Assembly: GCF_018398875.1 (NCBI RefSeq)
Contig: NZ_JAGWDK010000025.1
Coordinates: 1 to 64,000 of the forward strand
Direction of reading: 5' to 3'
DNA: 64,000 nt
DNA from: Bradyrhizobium sp. sGM-13
GTDB lineage: Bacteria > Pseudomonadota > Alphaproteobacteria > Rhizobiales > Xanthobacteraceae
Below, in pieces: positions 63,348 to 64,000 of the stretch. The translations under genes were made by a program, and so were the position numbers. The notes under the pieces were generated by a model that worked only from the letters and a program-made list of their open reading frames with translations, ran no database searches and was not told the DNA's origin. Position 1 is the first letter of the stretch, and the number at the start of each line of letters is the position of its first letter.

Positions 63348-64000
63348 TCACGCCCGCGTTTCCGCGCTTTGCTCTACCTTTCGCCGGCCAACCCGGTGCA
63401 GCACACGGGAGAGCTGCTCGATCGAGTAGGGCTTTTGCAGCAGCTCGAAACCGTAGCTGCCGTGCTCCGACAGCACGTGACTGTAGCCGCTGGTCAGCAC
63501 CACCGGCAGGTCGGGATGGCGGCGGCGGACTTCCTGGGCTAGTTCAATACCGGTCATGCCGGGCATCACGACGTCGGTGAATACGGCATCGAAATGCTCG
63601 GCGCCGGCCGCCAATTCTTCGAGTGCATGCACGGCGCTGCCGACAAGTCTGGTGGCGTAGCCGAGTTCGGCCAGCGCATCGGTGGCGAAGCGTCCGACCT
63701 CGGCATTGTCCTCGACCAGGAGCACCGAGATCCCGCTTCCGTCGATCGCCGCGGCATCCGCTGCCGGCATCTGTCGCGATTTGACGCTCCCGGCGGTGCG
63801 CGGCAGATACAGGGTGAAAATGCTGCCCTTGCCCACTTCGCTGGCCACAGCCACTTCGCCGCCGGATTGCTTGGCGAAGCCGAATACCTGCGACAGGCCG
63901 AGCCCGGTGCCATGGCCGGCCTGCTTGGTCGTGAAGAAGGGTTCGAAAATGCGTTCGAACTGGTCCGGCGGAATGCCGCTGCCGGTATCGGCGACGGATA
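63348..64000 (-). CDS. Hybrid histidine kinase, C-terminal part (truncated by window edge)
   Basis: The gene runs off the window. The visible 3' part encodes the end of the ATPase domain (DTGSGIPPDQFERIFEPFFTTK, then the G2 box GTGLGLSQVFGF), a short linker, and a fused receiver: the acidic VEDNAEVG, phosphoacceptor Asp in VFTDVVMPGM, switch SGYSH and LLQKPYS. The end is complete, with the stop at 63348. The sensing part and the histidine are not in the window. The signal is unknown. Confidence 0.92.
   Translation of the reverse strand, partial: SVADTGSGIPPDQFERIFEPFFTTKQAGHGTGLGLSQVFGFAKQSGGEVAVASEVGKGSIFTLYLPRTAGSVKSRQMPAADAAAIDGSGISVLLVEDNAEVGRFATDALAELGYATRLVGSAVHALEELAAGAEHFDAVFTDVVMPGMTGIELAQEVRRRHPDLPVVLTSGYSHVLSEHGSYGFELLQKPYSIEQLSRVLHRVGRRKVEQSAETRA

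Overview
The window is ordinary chromosomal DNA from a GC-rich alphaproteobacterium, most likely Bradyrhizobium or a close relative in the Nitrobacteraceae. The evidence is the high-GC codon use, the rhizobial families present (IalB-like, DUF5939 cyclase, COG4223 mitofilin-like, TAXI proteins), the local gene orders, and many short imperfect palindromes of the kind that litter Bradyrhizobium intergenic DNA. The assignment is inference from the sequence only. Genes fill nearly all of the window. I see no CRISPR array, insertion sequence, integrase or prophage.

Region by region. 1-6.6 kb: tsaD-gpsA-EVE on the minus strand, divergent from hemD, a mitofilin-like gene and hemY; no hemC lies where one would be expected. 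6.7-11 kb: tRNA-Thr, a polytopic GT-C-like membrane protein, small secreted proteins (including two related Cys-rich ones) and a polysaccharide deacetylase. 11-15.8 kb: a tight minus-strand cluster with a TRAP transporter (binding protein, small and large permeases), an amidase and a 57-residue membrane protein too short for most gene callers. 16-26.6 kb: MFS exporter, Tat-exported hydrolase, cytochrome P450, DUF5939 adenylate cyclase, a cupredoxin gene with a Fur/Mur-like palindrome upstream, TerB-like protein, SDR, glutamine amidotransferase and enoyl-CoA hydratase. 26.7-33.7 kb: tRNA-Ala, YggT, DUF167, folD, ppa, GNAT, a secreted hydrolase, two adjacent decayed genes (DUF2269-like and SDR-DoxX-like), a DCC thioredoxin-like protein and a flavin amine oxidase.

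33.9-48.9 kb: a large predicted alpha/beta hydrolase interrupted by about six membrane helices, typA, a Crp/Fnr regulator, an orphan receiver protein, a PhoD-type phosphatase, two TAXI-family proteins without a nearby permease, phhB, a YkvA protein, a membrane protein with pentapeptide repeats, quinone oxidoreductase, a DECR-like SDR and an IalB-like protein. 49-64 kb: rlmN, a small membrane protein, a PAP2 phosphatase, argG, a PhoA-type alkaline phosphatase, TetR regulator, homocysteine S-methyltransferase, a very Pro-rich OmpA protein, a small Pro-rich protein, VOC protein, FkbM methyltransferase, an SbmA/BacA-like ABC exporter, and the 3' part of a hybrid histidine kinase cut by the window edge.

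How the genes work together: the first block serves tRNA modification, phospholipid precursor supply and heme synthesis. The TRAP-amidase cluster looks like an uptake-and-hydrolysis unit for an organic acid or amide. Three phosphatases of different folds (PhoD, PhoA, PAP2) act outside the cytoplasm or at the membrane. The most unusual items are the membrane-interrupted hydrolase, the membrane-anchored TAXI protein with a cytoplasmic tail, the paired Cys-rich secreted proteins, the decayed pair at 31.2-31.9 kb, and several palindromic candidate operators. I found no convincing complete new multi-gene system.
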